From the NCBI RefSeq assembly GCF_029051685.1, contig NZ_JAACFT010000029.1:1-64000 (forward strand): DNA of 64,000 nucleotides. The letters are read 5' to 3'. Each line of letters starts with the position of its first letter. Within the stretch, counting starts at the first letter, position 1. Both the position numbers and the translations under genes were made by a program. Below the pieces are notes generated by a model, which was not told the DNA's origin, did not search any database, and worked only from the letters and a program-made list of their open reading frames with translations. Origin of the DNA: Bradyrhizobium sp. CSA207 (lineage in GTDB: Bacteria; Pseudomonadota; Alphaproteobacteria; Rhizobiales; Xanthobacteraceae). Shown here piece after piece: positions 26,014 through 35,066 of this stretch.

Positions 26014-26131
26014 GGCACGCTCCTTTGTATCGATATACGGAATAATACCTCAGATATTTGCATTTCACAAAAGAGTTGGGACGGGGGATGGTCCTGGTTA
26101 GAGCAAAGGTGTCCCCGAACGGAAGAGCCCC
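26014..26131. promoter_or_regulatory. Divergent promoter region, likely LysR target
   Basis: 118 bases between divergent lysR and tautomerase genes. The part at 26030-26070 is clearly AT-rich for this genome and contains several T-N11-A matches, none standing out. A LysR site is expected by arrangement only. Confidence 0.4.
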
Positions 26132-27205
26132 ATGAACGATCAGATCGCTATTCCCTGTGTGGTGATGCGCGGGGGTACCTCGCGCGGGCCGTTCTTTTTG
26201 GCCAGCGATCTTCCAGCCGAACCCAGGCTGCGCGACGCGATCCTGTTGTCGGTGATGGGAGGGGGACACGATCTTGGGATCGACGGCATCGGTGGTGGCA
26301 ACGCCGTTATCAACAAGGTCGCGATCGTCGGACCGGCATCGGTAGCGGGTGCCGATGTCGACTACCTGTTCGCCCAGGTGCGGGTTCGTGAAGGGATCGT
26401 CGATACCTCGCCGAACTGCGGGAATATGCTGGCAGCGGTGGGGCCGTTCGCAATTGAAGCCGGCCTGGTCGCCGCCGCCGCAGATCGCACCCACGTGCGC
26501 ATCCATAATGTTAACACCGGCAAGCTGATTGACGCGACGGTTGCCACTCCCGGCGGGCGGGTGACCTATGAGGGCGAAGCGCGGATCGACGGCGTACCGG
26601 GAACGGCCGCGCCCATCGAACTGTCGTTCCCCAACGCGGCCGGTGCACGCACCGGTCGGCTGCTACCGACAGGACGTCCGGTCGACTGCATCGAAGGGAT
26701 CGACGTGACCTGCATCGACGCAGCCATGCCTGTCATGCTGGTCCGCGCGGCGGATCTGGGATGGACCTGCCGTGAGGCACCCTCAGCTTTCGCCGATAGC
26801 GGCTTCCGCGCGCGGCTCGAACATTTGCGCATCGAGGCCGGCCGCCGGATGGGTTTCCCGGATTCCGCGTCAATGGTGATTCCGAAACCGGTTCTGATTG
26901 CGCCCGCGGTCGAGGCGACGTTGAACACCCGCTACTTCATGCCGCACGACTGCCATAGCGCGCTGGCGGTGACCGGTGCTGTCGCGATCGCGACCGCGTG
27001 TGTGACGCTAGGCACGATCGCCGCAGAGATGGTCGGACTGCTGGCGCCGCCGGTGACGATCACGCTTGCCCATCCCTCCGGCCAGCTCGTGGTTCGGTTG
27101 GAGCCCGGGCCGGTTGCCATGGTGCAGCGGACAGCCCGGCGAATCTTCGAGGGGCAAGTCTTCGCCCGCCGATCGCGCGTGACTCATTCAGTCCTGGCGG
27201 CCTGA
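26132..27205 (+). CDS. galD: PrpF-family isomerase, probable 4-oxalomesaconate tautomerase
   Basis: Member of the PrpF/DUF453 family of cofactor-free isomerases with two diaminopimelate-epimerase-like lobes. The N-terminal VVMRGGTSRGPFFLASDLP and GIGGGNAVINKVAIVGP are characteristic, and the catalytic Cys is likely the one in TSPNCGNMLAAVGPFA near residue 95. In gallate and protocatechuate 4,5-cleavage pathways GalD converts the keto form of oxalomesaconate. 2-Methylaconitate isomerase is the alternative, but no prpC/acnD genes are nearby. The dctA gene follows after 66 bases, which favours a pathway yielding C4 acids. Confidence 0.75.
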   Translation: MNDQIAIPCVVMRGGTSRGPFFLASDLPAEPRLRDAILLSVMGGGHDLGIDGIGGGNAVINKVAIVGPASVAGADVDYLFAQVRVREGIVDTSPNCGNMLAAVGPFAIEAGLVAAAADRTHVRIHNVNTGKLIDATVATPGGRVTYEGEARIDGVPGTAAPIELSFPNAAGARTGRLLPTGRPVDCIEGIDVTCIDAAMPVMLVRAADLGWTCREAPSAFADSGFRARLEHLRIEAGRRMGFPDSASMVIPKPVLIAPAVEATLNTRYFMPHDCHSALAVTGAVAIATACVTLGTIAAEMVGLLAPPVTITLAHPSGQLVVRLEPGPVAMVQRTARRIFEGQVFARRSRVTHSVLAA

Positions 27206-27271
27206 AGCCGGCCGCCTCCGAAGCGATCAAGAAAATCAGAGCAATAAATCAGAGCCACGGGAGAAACGAAA

Positions 27272-28657
27272 ATGCGGAAGGAAGCGCTGGTCGGGCACCC
27301 GAACACTGAGGTGCGAAAGCCATTCTACCGGATTCTCTACGTCCAGGTGCTGATTGGCCTCATGCTGGGTATCCTCACCGGCCATTTCTGGCCTGAATTT
27401 GGCGCCGCGCTGAAGCCGCTCGGAGACGGCTTCGTCAAGCTGGTCAAGATGATGATCGCGCCGATCGTGTTCTGCACCATCGTGAGCGGTATCAACAGCA
27501 TCAGCGATTCCCGCGACGTCGCCCGCACGCTGGTGAAAGCCATGGCGCTGTTTTACCTGCTGACCGTGCTCGCACTGCTGGCCGGCCTGATCGCCGTATC
27601 GCTGATCCAGCCGGGCGCGGGCATGCATGTTTCCCTCAGCACGCTGGATCCGTCGGTGGCCGCAAAATTCACCAAGCAAGCAGGGACGTCCGGATTCGCG
27701 GACTTCGTGCTGCACATTATCCCGCATTCGTTCTTCGGAGCGTTCGCCGATGGTGAAGTGCTGCCGGTGCTGCTGGTCTCCGTCCTGATCGCCTTTGGGC
27801 TAAGCCGCGCCGGCGACGGCGGTGCCGTGGTGACAAATGCAATCGACTCGTTTTCACGGGTGCTGTTTGTGTCCTTCGGCTTCATTATGAAGCTGGCCCC
27901 GCTCGGCGCCTTTGGCGCGATGGCGTTCACGGTGGGGCGCTACGGCATCAGTTCGATTGGCTCGCTCGGACTGCTGATCCTGACATTCTATGTCGCGTGC
28001 TCCGTCTTCGTGGTCGTCGTGCTCGGTACGCTGGCGCGGCTGAACGGCTTCAGCCTGTGGAAGACCATCCGCTACTTTAGGGAAGAACTGCTGATCGTGC
28101 TCGGCACGTCATCGTCGGAGCCGGCGCTGCCTGGGGCGCTGCGCAAGCTGGAGCAGCTCGGATGCCGGAAAGGGGTATCCGGCCTTGTGTTGCCGATGGG
28201 CTACTCTTTCAACCTGGACGGCAGCGCCATCTATCTCACGTTGGCTTCCATGTTCATCGCGCAGGCCTGCGACATTCATCTGTCGTGGGGGCAGATTGCG
28301 GCGATGCTCGGATTGATGCTGCTGACTTCCAAAGGGGCGGCCGGCGTGACCGGCAGCGGCTTCGTCGCACTTGTCGCGACCCTCTCCGTCATGCCGGATC
28401 TGCCCGTGACCGGCGTGGCGCTGCTTGTCGGCATCGACCGCTTCATGTCGGAAGCGCGGGCGCTGACCAGCATGATCAGCAACTGTGTCGCGGCCATTAC
28501 CGTCTCGCTGTGGGAGGACGCTTGTGACCGTGAGGTGTTGGCCCGCGAACTGGGACAGAGTGGCACTCTCAAGGTCGCGGCCGGATCGAAGATCGGGGAG
28601 GCAGCGGTGGTGCAGCAGGACAAGACCTGGATTTCGACGACGCAATCGGCCGCTTGA
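27272..28657 (+). CDS. dctA: C4-dicarboxylate/proton symporter DctA
   Basis: DAACS-family symporter for succinate, fumarate and malate. The opening PFYRILYVQVLIGLMLGILT, then LVKMMIAPIVFCTIVSGI, SSEPALPGALRKLEQLGC (the family re-entrant SSS-like loop), GYSFNLDGSAIYLTLA and the C-terminal MISNCVAAITVSLWE are all strongly conserved. The length of 461 aa is right. It appears co-transcribed with the PrpF-like gene rather than with a DctBD two-component system. Confidence 0.93.
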   Translation: MRKEALVGHPNTEVRKPFYRILYVQVLIGLMLGILTGHFWPEFGAALKPLGDGFVKLVKMMIAPIVFCTIVSGINSISDSRDVARTLVKAMALFYLLTVLALLAGLIAVSLIQPGAGMHVSLSTLDPSVAAKFTKQAGTSGFADFVLHIIPHSFFGAFADGEVLPVLLVSVLIAFGLSRAGDGGAVVTNAIDSFSRVLFVSFGFIMKLAPLGAFGAMAFTVGRYGISSIGSLGLLILTFYVACSVFVVVVLGTLARLNGFSLWKTIRYFREELLIVLGTSSSEPALPGALRKLEQLGCRKGVSGLVLPMGYSFNLDGSAIYLTLASMFIAQACDIHLSWGQIAAMLGLMLLTSKGAAGVTGSGFVALVATLSVMPDLPVTGVALLVGIDRFMSEARALTSMISNCVAAITVSLWEDACDREVLARELGQSGTLKVAAGSKIGEAAVVQQDKTWISTTQSAA

Positions 28658-28733
28658 CCCCACCTTTGGGATGACATCGGCTGCAGTATTTAGCGCAGGC
28701 TGCAAAAGATATGACAGAGCGACATCTATCAGC

Positions 28734-30674
28734 CTAGTTGGATTTGGCGCCCTCTTTGGCGTTCTCCGCCGTCGGTGATTCCGCCGGCGCGGGGCGCTTT
28801 CCGGTGCCGGTGATGCGCTCGATCGCGGAGCGCACGGCATCGCCCGCCTTGCGGTCCTTGAGCATGTCGAGCAGGGGGGCCGAGGCCGGCGAGCGGCGGA
28901 TCAGGCTTTCCGGATCGGGGAAGATCAGCGGATCGTCCCAGGGGCCCTGCACCACGAAGGGCAATTCGAAGCCCGACGCGCTGTTCAGGCTTGCCACGCC
29001 CTTCATGTCGTATTCGCGCGTCGGCACAGAGGCGGTGCCGGTCATCGTGATTTTCGCGGCAGGTCCTTCGACGCGGATGTCCTCGGCGGTCGCGACGCCG
29101 TCGGCGAATTTCACCGCGATGGTGAGATTGTCGTAAGGGGTCGAGCCATTGCGGAAATTGCCGCCGCCGGACAGCGGCCGGCGTTCCAGCCGCTTCAGCA
29201 GCTGCTCGGCGTTGAAGCCAGCGATCGCGCCGTCGTGCCCGGTCACCGTGGCGCTGCCGTCGAGCGACTGCACGAGGCCGAACGGGCTCGAGCCGGAGGC
29301 GACGAGGGACACGTTGATGGTGCCCCGTCCCGACAGCTTATTGATGCCGAACAGTTCGGAGGCGCAGGCCTGAAGATCGACGTCGGCGAACTGGAATTGC
29401 GCCTTGACGTCGGCGACGGTGTCGGCGCGCGCGATCCCGAACGAGCCCTTTGCGATGCCGCCATAGACCTGCGCCTCGCCGACCGACAGCGCCAGCGTGC
29501 CGTTGCGCAAACTTGCGCCGATCGCGGTGCGGCCGAGTTTTGACGGCCCGACCGTCAGCCGCGCCGCCGACAGCCGCATGTCGAGATCGGTGGTCGACAG
29601 TCCGTTGAGATCGAACAGCTGCCTGTTCCAGTCGCGCGCGCCGCTGGCGAGCAGGCGGAAGGTCGAGATGTAGGGGGTGAAGTCGAGCGCGTCGGCGGCG
29701 AGCGTGGCCTGCAGCGTCTGCCGGCCGTTATTGGCGTAGGTCATTACGCCTTCGGCGGCGTTGCCGTCGAGCTCGACATTGACGTTGGTAAGCGCGACCG
29801 AGGCGCCCACGACATTGGCGCGGGCCTTCAGCGCGAAGCGGCCGAAGCCGCCGCTGCCGGGCTGCGGCTGTCCAGTCCAGCGCAGCGCGTTGCGCAAGGA
29901 CGGGCTGTCGATGGTGAGGATGCCCTCCATCATCGGGCTGGTGCGGTTGGCGACGCTGCCGTCGAAGGCGAGTTTAAGCGGTGCGCTGGCGATCCGCGCC
30001 TTCAAACCCGAGCGGTCGCCGGAAAGGGCCGCGACGAAATCGGAGAAACTGATCGAGCCGTCGACGCGCTCGCCGCGCCAGTCGAACTGCCCGGTCGCGG
30101 CAAAGGAGCGCGAGATCGATGGCCACGCCAGCGACAGGTCGATGTCGTCGAACTGCTCGGTGGCATGTGTAGCGGCGTCCTCGTAATTGAGCACGCCGTC
30201 CTGGATCCTGATCTCGGAGAAGGAAATCTGGTTGTCGGCGCCGGGCTTCATGGTGCGCGCAATCGTCCGGATGAACGGCGTCCAGTTGCTCTCGCCGTCC
30301 GGCTTCAGGCTGACATGGATATGCGGCCGCAGCAGCGTCAGGTCGGCGATCTCGAACCGTTGCAGCAGCAGAGGCAGCAGCCGCAGATTGGCGGTGAGCA
30401 CGTCGACACGGAGCGCAGGGTCGCTGGTGCCGCCGCCCTTCAGGCCGACGTCATGGAAGGAAATGTAGCTCGCCGGCAGCAACGAGATGTCGATCGCGCC
30501 CGTGACACTGAGCTCGAGCCCGGTGACGTCGCGGATCTGCGCTTCCACCGCCTTGCGCAGCGCGTCGCGGTTGATGAGCCAGGAGGTCGCGATCAGGGCG
30601 ATCAGCACGACACCGAGCAGCGCCGCGATCGGCGTCCCGAGGCGCTTCATTCCTTGAGCCAAGGTCAATGGCAT
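28734..30674 (-). CDS. AsmA family protein
   Basis: Inner-membrane-anchored periplasmic protein of the AsmA/VPS13-like lipid-transfer group. One N-terminal membrane helix (LGTPIAALLGVVLIALIATS) is followed by the AsmA domain beginning VEAQIRDVTGLELSVTGAID and LLPASYISFHDVGLKG. The long middle is beta-rich, and the AsmA-2-like C-terminal region has FNAEQLLKRLERRPLSGGGN and ends in a Pro/Ala tail. Of the starts, ATG 30674 gives MPLTLAQGMKRL; ATG 30650 is also possible. The longer frame upstream is not supported. AsmA proteins are thought to carry phospholipid to the outer membrane. Confidence 0.85.
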   Translation of the reverse strand: MPLTLAQGMKRLGTPIAALLGVVLIALIATSWLINRDALRKAVEAQIRDVTGLELSVTGAIDISLLPASYISFHDVGLKGGGTSDPALRVDVLTANLRLLPLLLQRFEIADLTLLRPHIHVSLKPDGESNWTPFIRTIARTMKPGADNQISFSEIRIQDGVLNYEDAATHATEQFDDIDLSLAWPSISRSFAATGQFDWRGERVDGSISFSDFVAALSGDRSGLKARIASAPLKLAFDGSVANRTSPMMEGILTIDSPSLRNALRWTGQPQPGSGGFGRFALKARANVVGASVALTNVNVELDGNAAEGVMTYANNGRQTLQATLAADALDFTPYISTFRLLASGARDWNRQLFDLNGLSTTDLDMRLSAARLTVGPSKLGRTAIGASLRNGTLALSVGEAQVYGGIAKGSFGIARADTVADVKAQFQFADVDLQACASELFGINKLSGRGTINVSLVASGSSPFGLVQSLDGSATVTGHDGAIAGFNAEQLLKRLERRPLSGGGNFRNGSTPYDNLTIAVKFADGVATAEDIRVEGPAAKITMTGTASVPTREYDMKGVASLNSASGFELPFVVQGPWDDPLIFPDPESLIRRSPASAPLLDMLKDRKAGDAVRSAIERITGTGKRPAPAESPTAENAKEGAKSN

Positions 30675-30948
30675 GTCCTGATCGGGTTGGTCGTTGGAGC
30701 CGGAAGGGCGGGCCGGGAAACCCGCGCGCCCTGACCCAAGTCCTGTTATGTTAAGTGCCGCAACTTGATGGGTTTTCTTGTCGCTTTCAAGGCCGCAGGC
30801 CGGTTTGCCCACGGCGTGGGCAGCTTCTACCACTGGGCCGTGGGGTGGAGAACCCCGTATGATTGACGGCCTCGGACGATTTCGCCTAATAATCGCCGCC
30901 AATGAGGCGCGACGCCCGCAAGCCGAAGGTTCAGTCGAGGTTTTTTGC

Positions 30949-31656
30949 ATGAACAAGGTCTATCCCGACGCCAAATCGGCTCTCGAGGGCGTTCTGAAAG
31001 ACGGCATGATGATCATGTCGGGCGGCTTCGGTCTCTGCGGTATCGCCGAGGTGCTGTCGGATGCGATCCGCGATTCCGGCGTCAAGGGCCTGACAGTGGT
31101 CTCCAACAATGCCGGCGTCGACGGCATCGGGCTCAGCCGCCTCCTGGAAACCCGGCAGATCAAGAAGATGATCTCGTCCTATGTCGGCGAGAACAAGCTG
31201 TTTGCGCAGCAATTCCTCGCCGGCGAGCTGGAACTCGAATTCAATCCCCAGGGAACGCTGGCCGAGCGCATCCGCGCCGGCGGCGCCGGAATCCCGGCCT
31301 TCTACACTAAGACCGGCGTCGGTACGCTGATCGCCGAAGGCAAGGAAGTGAAGGAGTTCGACGGCGAGAAGTATTTGATGGAGCGCGGTCTGTTCGCCGA
31401 CCTCGCCATCGTGCACGCCTGGAAGGGCGACACCGCCGGCAACCTGATCTACCGCAAGACCGCGCGCAATTTTAACCCGATGATGGCGACCGCCGCGAAG
31501 GTTACCGTCGCCGAGGTCGAGCATCTGGTTCCGGCCGGCGAACTCAATCCCGACCACATCCACACGCCCGGCATTTTCGTGAAGCGCATCGTCGAGGTCG
31601 GCACGGCCCAGAAGCGCATCGAATTCCGCAACACCCGCCCGCGCACGGCGGCTTAA
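30949..31656 (+). CDS. scoA: 3-oxoacid CoA-transferase subunit A
   Basis: Alpha subunit of a succinyl-CoA:3-ketoacid CoA-transferase-type enzyme. The glycine-rich CoA-binding stretch is MMIMSGGFGLCGIAEVL, and NPQGTLAERIRAGGAGIPAF plus GDTAGNLIYRKTARNFNP are typical. ATG 30949 gives 235 aa, the usual size; the frame is open further up but without similarity. It should move CoA from succinyl-CoA to acetoacetate or a related acid. The B subunit lies 75 bases downstream. Confidence 0.93.
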   Translation: MNKVYPDAKSALEGVLKDGMMIMSGGFGLCGIAEVLSDAIRDSGVKGLTVVSNNAGVDGIGLSRLLETRQIKKMISSYVGENKLFAQQFLAGELELEFNPQGTLAERIRAGGAGIPAFYTKTGVGTLIAEGKEVKEFDGEKYLMERGLFADLAIVHAWKGDTAGNLIYRKTARNFNPMMATAAKVTVAEVEHLVPAGELNPDHIHTPGIFVKRIVEVGTAQKRIEFRNTRPRTAA

Positions 31657-31705
31657 GCGCATGATCCGGAAAAGTGGGCACCAGTTTTCCGAACAGATTA
31701 TGCGC
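31657..31705. repeat. Palindromic repeat between scoA and scoB
   Basis: Arms gcgcatgatccggaaaa and a matching ttttccgaacagattatgcgc stretch face each other across about 12 bases. I recognise the wording as a Bradyrhizobium dispersed repeat. It lies inside an operon, between two genes whose products form one complex. Confidence 0.75.
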
Positions 31706-31731
31706 AAAACATAAGACTTCAGGAGAGCAAG

Positions 31732-32382
31732 ATGGCCTGGACCCGTGAACAGATGGCTGCGCGCGCCGCAAAGGAACTGCGCGACGGCTATTACGTCAAT
31801 CTCGGCATCGGCATCCCGACGCTGGTCTCGAACTACATCCCGGACGGAGTCGACGTCAGCCTCCAGAGTGAGAACGGCATGCTCGGCATGGGACCGTTCC
31901 CCTATGAGGGCGAAGAGGACGCCGACCTCATCAACGCCGGCAAGCAGACTGTGAGCGAGCTGCCGTCGACCAGCTATTTCTCCAGCGCAGACTCCTTCGG
32001 CATGATCCGCGGCGGCCATATGGATCTGTCGATCCTCGGCGCCATGCAGGTGGCCCAGAACGGCGATCTCGCCAACTGGATGATCCCAGGCAAGATGGTC
32101 AAGGGCATGGGCGGTGCGATGGACCTCGTCGCCGGCGTTAAGCGTGTCGTGGTGGTGATGGAGCATTCCGCCAAGGACGGTCCCAAGCTCCTGAAGAAGT
32201 GCAACCTGCCGCTGACCGGCGAGCGCGTGGTCGACATGATCGTCACCGATCTCGCCGTCTTCACCATCGACAAGCACGGCGACGGCGGCATGGCGCTGAT
32301 CGAGCTCGCCGACGGTGTCTCGCTGGATGAGGTCAAGGCCAAGACCGAAGCCGAATTCCGCGTCGCGCTGAAGAACACGTAA
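31732..32382 (+). CDS. scoB: 3-oxoacid CoA-transferase subunit B
   Basis: Beta subunit holding the catalytic glutamate that forms the CoA thioester, seen in LQSENGMLGMGPFPYEGEED (Glu near residue 46). YVNLGIGIPTLVSNYIPDGV at the front and HSAKDGPKLLKKCNLPLTG later are family features. The 216-residue length is normal. AGGAGAG precedes the ATG. A clear terminator follows the gene. Confidence 0.94.
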   Translation: MAWTREQMAARAAKELRDGYYVNLGIGIPTLVSNYIPDGVDVSLQSENGMLGMGPFPYEGEEDADLINAGKQTVSELPSTSYFSSADSFGMIRGGHMDLSILGAMQVAQNGDLANWMIPGKMVKGMGGAMDLVAGVKRVVVVMEHSAKDGPKLLKKCNLPLTGERVVDMIVTDLAVFTIDKHGDGGMALIELADGVSLDEVKAKTEAEFRVALKNT

Positions 32383-32408
32383 AATCGCGATCGAGATAAT
32401 CGCGAAAG

Positions 32409-32436
32409 GGCCGGGCTTCGCCCCGGCCATTTTCGT
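32409..32436 (+). terminator. Rho-independent terminator of scoAB
   Basis: Arms ggccggg (32409-32415) and cccggcc (32422-32428) around CTTCGC, followed by ATTTTCGTTT, 26 bases after the scoB stop. Confidence 0.88.
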
Positions 32437-32507
32437 TTGGCGGTGCACGCTGGGCAAGATTGATAGTGCCGGCGAGCGAGTGAGCGGTAGGTACGGCGGC
32501 ATCCTCG

Positions 32508-32647
32508 GTGTCGTCCTGGCGAAGGCCAGGACCCATACCGCGAGGTCTATCGAGTACCGCCGGTGCTGGTCCCGAAGGACTATCACCGCTAGTCTTCGCA
32601 AAACTCATTTCGGTGGTTATGGGTCCTGGCCTTCGCCAGGACGACAC
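32508..32647. repeat. Long inverted repeat with perfect 30-bp arms
   Basis: The 30 bases at 32508-32537 are the exact reverse complement of 32618-32647, with 80 bases between. Each arm also contains the smaller palindrome cctggcgaaggccagg. No open frame of note lies inside. It occupies the gap between the convergent scoB and nirV genes. Confidence 0.9.
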
Positions 32648-32676
32648 TGGGGGTTTGGCGCGGGCTGCTTCCACAT

Positions 32677-32764
32677 CGTCATTGCGAGGAGCCCCTTGCG
32701 ACGAAGCAATCCAGGCTGTGTCCGTAGAGGCAGTCTGGATTGCTTCGCTGCGCTCGCAATGACG
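32677..32764. repeat. Palindromic repeat, cgtcattgcgag family, copy 2
   Basis: Same plan as 21415-21501: outer arms at 32677-32688 and 32753-32764, inner arms at 32702-32714 and 32735-32747. Only the loop differs appreciably. Together with the previous element it fills the 433-base gap before nirV, leaving no room for a gene. Confidence 0.9.
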
Positions 32765-32815
32765 GAGCGTTGGGCGCTGCCGTCGCTTTCAATTCGCGCA
32801 GCAGCGCCCAACTGG

Positions 32816-33694
32816 CTACGACCTCGCCGCCCACATCTTGCCAAGCCTCGCCGACACGCTCGCCACCCACGGCGTTTCCTCCCGCATCAGGCGGAAGCCG
32901 AGATTGGCGGGCGGGACGCCTTGCGCGCAGCCGCCGGCGCGGGCGTCGCGGATGAAGTCGGTGACGTAGGCGCGGTGGGCGCCTTCGGCGACGCGCACGC
33001 CGCAGTTCACCGTCGAGCGGCCGGCATTCCCGGCTTCGTCGACGCGCGAGCGCACGAAGCAGGTCGAGGTCCATTCCCAGACATTGCCGGCGATGTCCTC
33101 GATGCCGTGATCGTTCACGCCGAACTTGCCGAACGGATAGGCCGTGGTGTCGGCGAAATCGCGTTCGGATTCGCGCTCATAGCGGCTGATCCAGCGTTTT
33201 GCTGGATCGCTGCCATCGACCGGCGAGCCGTCGTCCTTGAACCTGCTTCCGGCGGCAAAAGCCCACTCTGCGTCGCTCGGCAGGCGATAGTGATGGCCGG
33301 TCTTGCGCGATAGCCAGTCCGCATAGGCTTGTGCATCGTGCCAGCTGACCTGCACGGCGGGGCGATCGGGTGCAACCGCCACGCCGCGATCGAGAGCGCG
33401 GCACGCGTCGTCCCGCACACAAAGCTGATAGTCGGATGACGAAACCTGATGTCGCATGATGTGAAGCGGCCTCTTGAATTGCAAGGCGCGCAGTGGCGCT
33501 TCGGCCTGCTGCCCGGCGCGCGTGAAATCGCCGGCTTCCCGATAGGAGAAGCTGCCCGGTGCGATTTCGACGATGGCAGGCTCCGCCGCGGTGCCGTCGA
33601 TCGTCATCTCCGACGCCAGCGGCGCCACTGCGATCGGCCCTGCAAGTCCGGCCGCGCAGGCGAGCGCCAATTTCAACTTGAATGCAATCAGCAT
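32816..33694 (-). CDS. nirV: NirV-like formylglycine-generating-enzyme family protein
   Basis: SUMF1/FGE-sulfatase domain protein, 292 aa with an N-terminal signal peptide (LIAFKLKLALACAAGLAGPI). Domain motifs include QVSWHDAQAYADWLSRKTGH, YRLPSDAEWAFAAG, GNVWEWTSTCF and the terminal NLGFRLMRE. Placed 52 bases after nirK on the same strand, it corresponds to NirV of denitrifiers, whose exact function is unsettled; a role in nitrite reductase maturation has been proposed. ATG 33694 was chosen over the longer frame because the signal peptide begins there. Confidence 0.88.
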   Translation of the reverse strand: MLIAFKLKLALACAAGLAGPIAVAPLASEMTIDGTAAEPAIVEIAPGSFSYREAGDFTRAGQQAEAPLRALQFKRPLHIMRHQVSSSDYQLCVRDDACRALDRGVAVAPDRPAVQVSWHDAQAYADWLSRKTGHHYRLPSDAEWAFAAGSRFKDDGSPVDGSDPAKRWISRYERESERDFADTTAYPFGKFGVNDHGIEDIAGNVWEWTSTCFVRSRVDEAGNAGRSTVNCGVRVAEGAHRAYVTDFIRDARAGGCAQGVPPANLGFRLMREETPWVASVSARLGKMWAARS

Positions 33695-33746
33695 GGTCGT
33701 TCCCCGAAGCAAGAAGGGGCCAGTGATCACCGGCCGCTTGTCGCGT

Positions 33747-34844
33747 CTAGTTGGTGTTGGCAGGCGGTATCTCGGCAGGCGCCTTCACCTGGGTCATCAG
33801 ATCGTCGTTCCACTTGCCTTCGACCTTGAAGTGCGCGGTGGCGCCGAGGTCGGCGGCCTCGATCAGATTATGCGTGACATAGGCGTAGATGCCGGGTTGC
33901 AGGAATTTGTACAGCGCCGCCCCCGCCGAGCCGCCGCGGATGAACCAGGTTTCGAGTCCGGTCTCCGGCGCGTTGGAGAATTTTCCGGTCTCCCAGACAT
34001 AGTCGCCATGGCCGCCGATCAGATGCGGACGGCTGTCGCGGTTGGCCTGCGAATGCACGATCAGGACGTTCTCGCCGACCTTGGCGGTCAGCGCGTTCTT
34101 GCCGGTGAGCGCGCCGGCCTTGCCGTTGAACACGACGTGCGAGGGGACCAGCTTCTTCATCACCTCTTCAGTGTCGGTGAAGGCTTCGCCGGGCGAATCG
34201 TAGGACTTGAAATTGCCCTTCTCGTCGCGCGGCACGTACATGTCCTGCTCGCCGATATAATAGACCTTGTCGTATTTCAGCGCATGGCCCTTGCCGTCGT
34301 TGAGGCCGTCGCGCGGCAACACCATCACGGCGCCGTTCATGCCGGAGACGACGTGCCACGGGATCATCGGGCCGCCCGGCGCGCAGTGATAGACGAATAC
34401 GCCGGTCCGCGTTGCTTTCCAGCGCAGCACGACCTGCTCGCCGGGATTGACCAGGGTGAGTGCGCCTCCGCCAAGCGCGCCGGTCGCGGCGTGGAAGTCG
34501 ATGTTGTGCGGCATGGAGTTGGTGGCGGGGTTGACCAGCGTCACCTCGACATAGTCGCCCTCATGCACGACCATCAGCGGGCCCGGCATCGAGCCATTGA
34601 AAGTCATGGCCTGGAACGTGGTGCCCTTCTCGTCGATGACGACTTTCTTTTCCTCGATGGTGAGCCTGAACTCCATGATCTTGGGCGCTTGGGTCGTCGC
34701 CTGCTCGTGCGCATGCACGAAGGGCGGGGCGACCAGCTCGACCTTCTGCCGCGGCAGCTTGAGTTCGTTGGTGGCGAAAGCGGGCGTCGCCAGCATTAGG
34801 GCGGTCGCGGCGGCGCTGATCAATGCGGCTCTGCGGGTGAACAT
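33747..34844 (-). CDS. nirK: Copper-containing nitrite reductase NirK
   Basis: Periplasmic enzyme reducing nitrite to nitric oxide. The signal peptide starts MFTRRAALISAAATALML, a twin-arginine-like form. All copper ligands are visible in the 365-aa chain: type 1 His113, Cys154, His164 and Met169 (PHNIDFH, YHCAPGG, WHVVSGM), and type 2 His118, His153 and the His in YAYVTHNLIEA near residue 325. ATG 34844 follows GAAGGA by 8 bases; ATG 34853 is too close to that site. A TTG-N8-CAA box lies about 70 bases upstream. It leads the nirK-nirV operon. Confidence 0.97.
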   Translation of the reverse strand: MFTRRAALISAAATALMLATPAFATNELKLPRQKVELVAPPFVHAHEQATTQAPKIMEFRLTIEEKKVVIDEKGTTFQAMTFNGSMPGPLMVVHEGDYVEVTLVNPATNSMPHNIDFHAATGALGGGALTLVNPGEQVVLRWKATRTGVFVYHCAPGGPMIPWHVVSGMNGAVMVLPRDGLNDGKGHALKYDKVYYIGEQDMYVPRDEKGNFKSYDSPGEAFTDTEEVMKKLVPSHVVFNGKAGALTGKNALTAKVGENVLIVHSQANRDSRPHLIGGHGDYVWETGKFSNAPETGLETWFIRGGSAGAALYKFLQPGIYAYVTHNLIEAADLGATAHFKVEGKWNDDLMTQVKAPAEIPPANTN

Positions 34845-34913
34845 CGGAAGCATCCTTCATCTGAAATGGTTTTGATGACGGGATGCAGTCTGCGCCGATC
34901 GCGGCAAGTTGAT

Positions 34914-34927
34914 TTGCGCTGCAACAA
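34914..34927 (-). promoter_or_regulatory. FixK/NnrR-type box upstream of nirK
   Basis: Read on the minus strand, TTGTTGCAGCGCAA has the TTG-N8-CAA form of Crp/Fnr-family sites. It ends 70 bases before the nirK ATG, in agreement with a site near -40. B. diazoefficiens nirK is known to depend on FixK2 and NnrR. Confidence 0.75.
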
Positions 34928-35066
34928 CTTTTCGCCGGATTCGCCTTCCGTGAAGATCCTTAAGAGGTTTGCCGGGTAACGTCGGCGGAAGGATACGACC
35001 AGACGCACCGCGCGACATCAGTCGCGCCAGCAACAACTCGTTCGCATTGTCGGTGGCGTTCGATCG

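Noticed and set aside
32480..33313. 277-codon plus-strand frame across the repeats and nirV
   Set aside because: Runs through two palindromic repeats and antisense to nirV.
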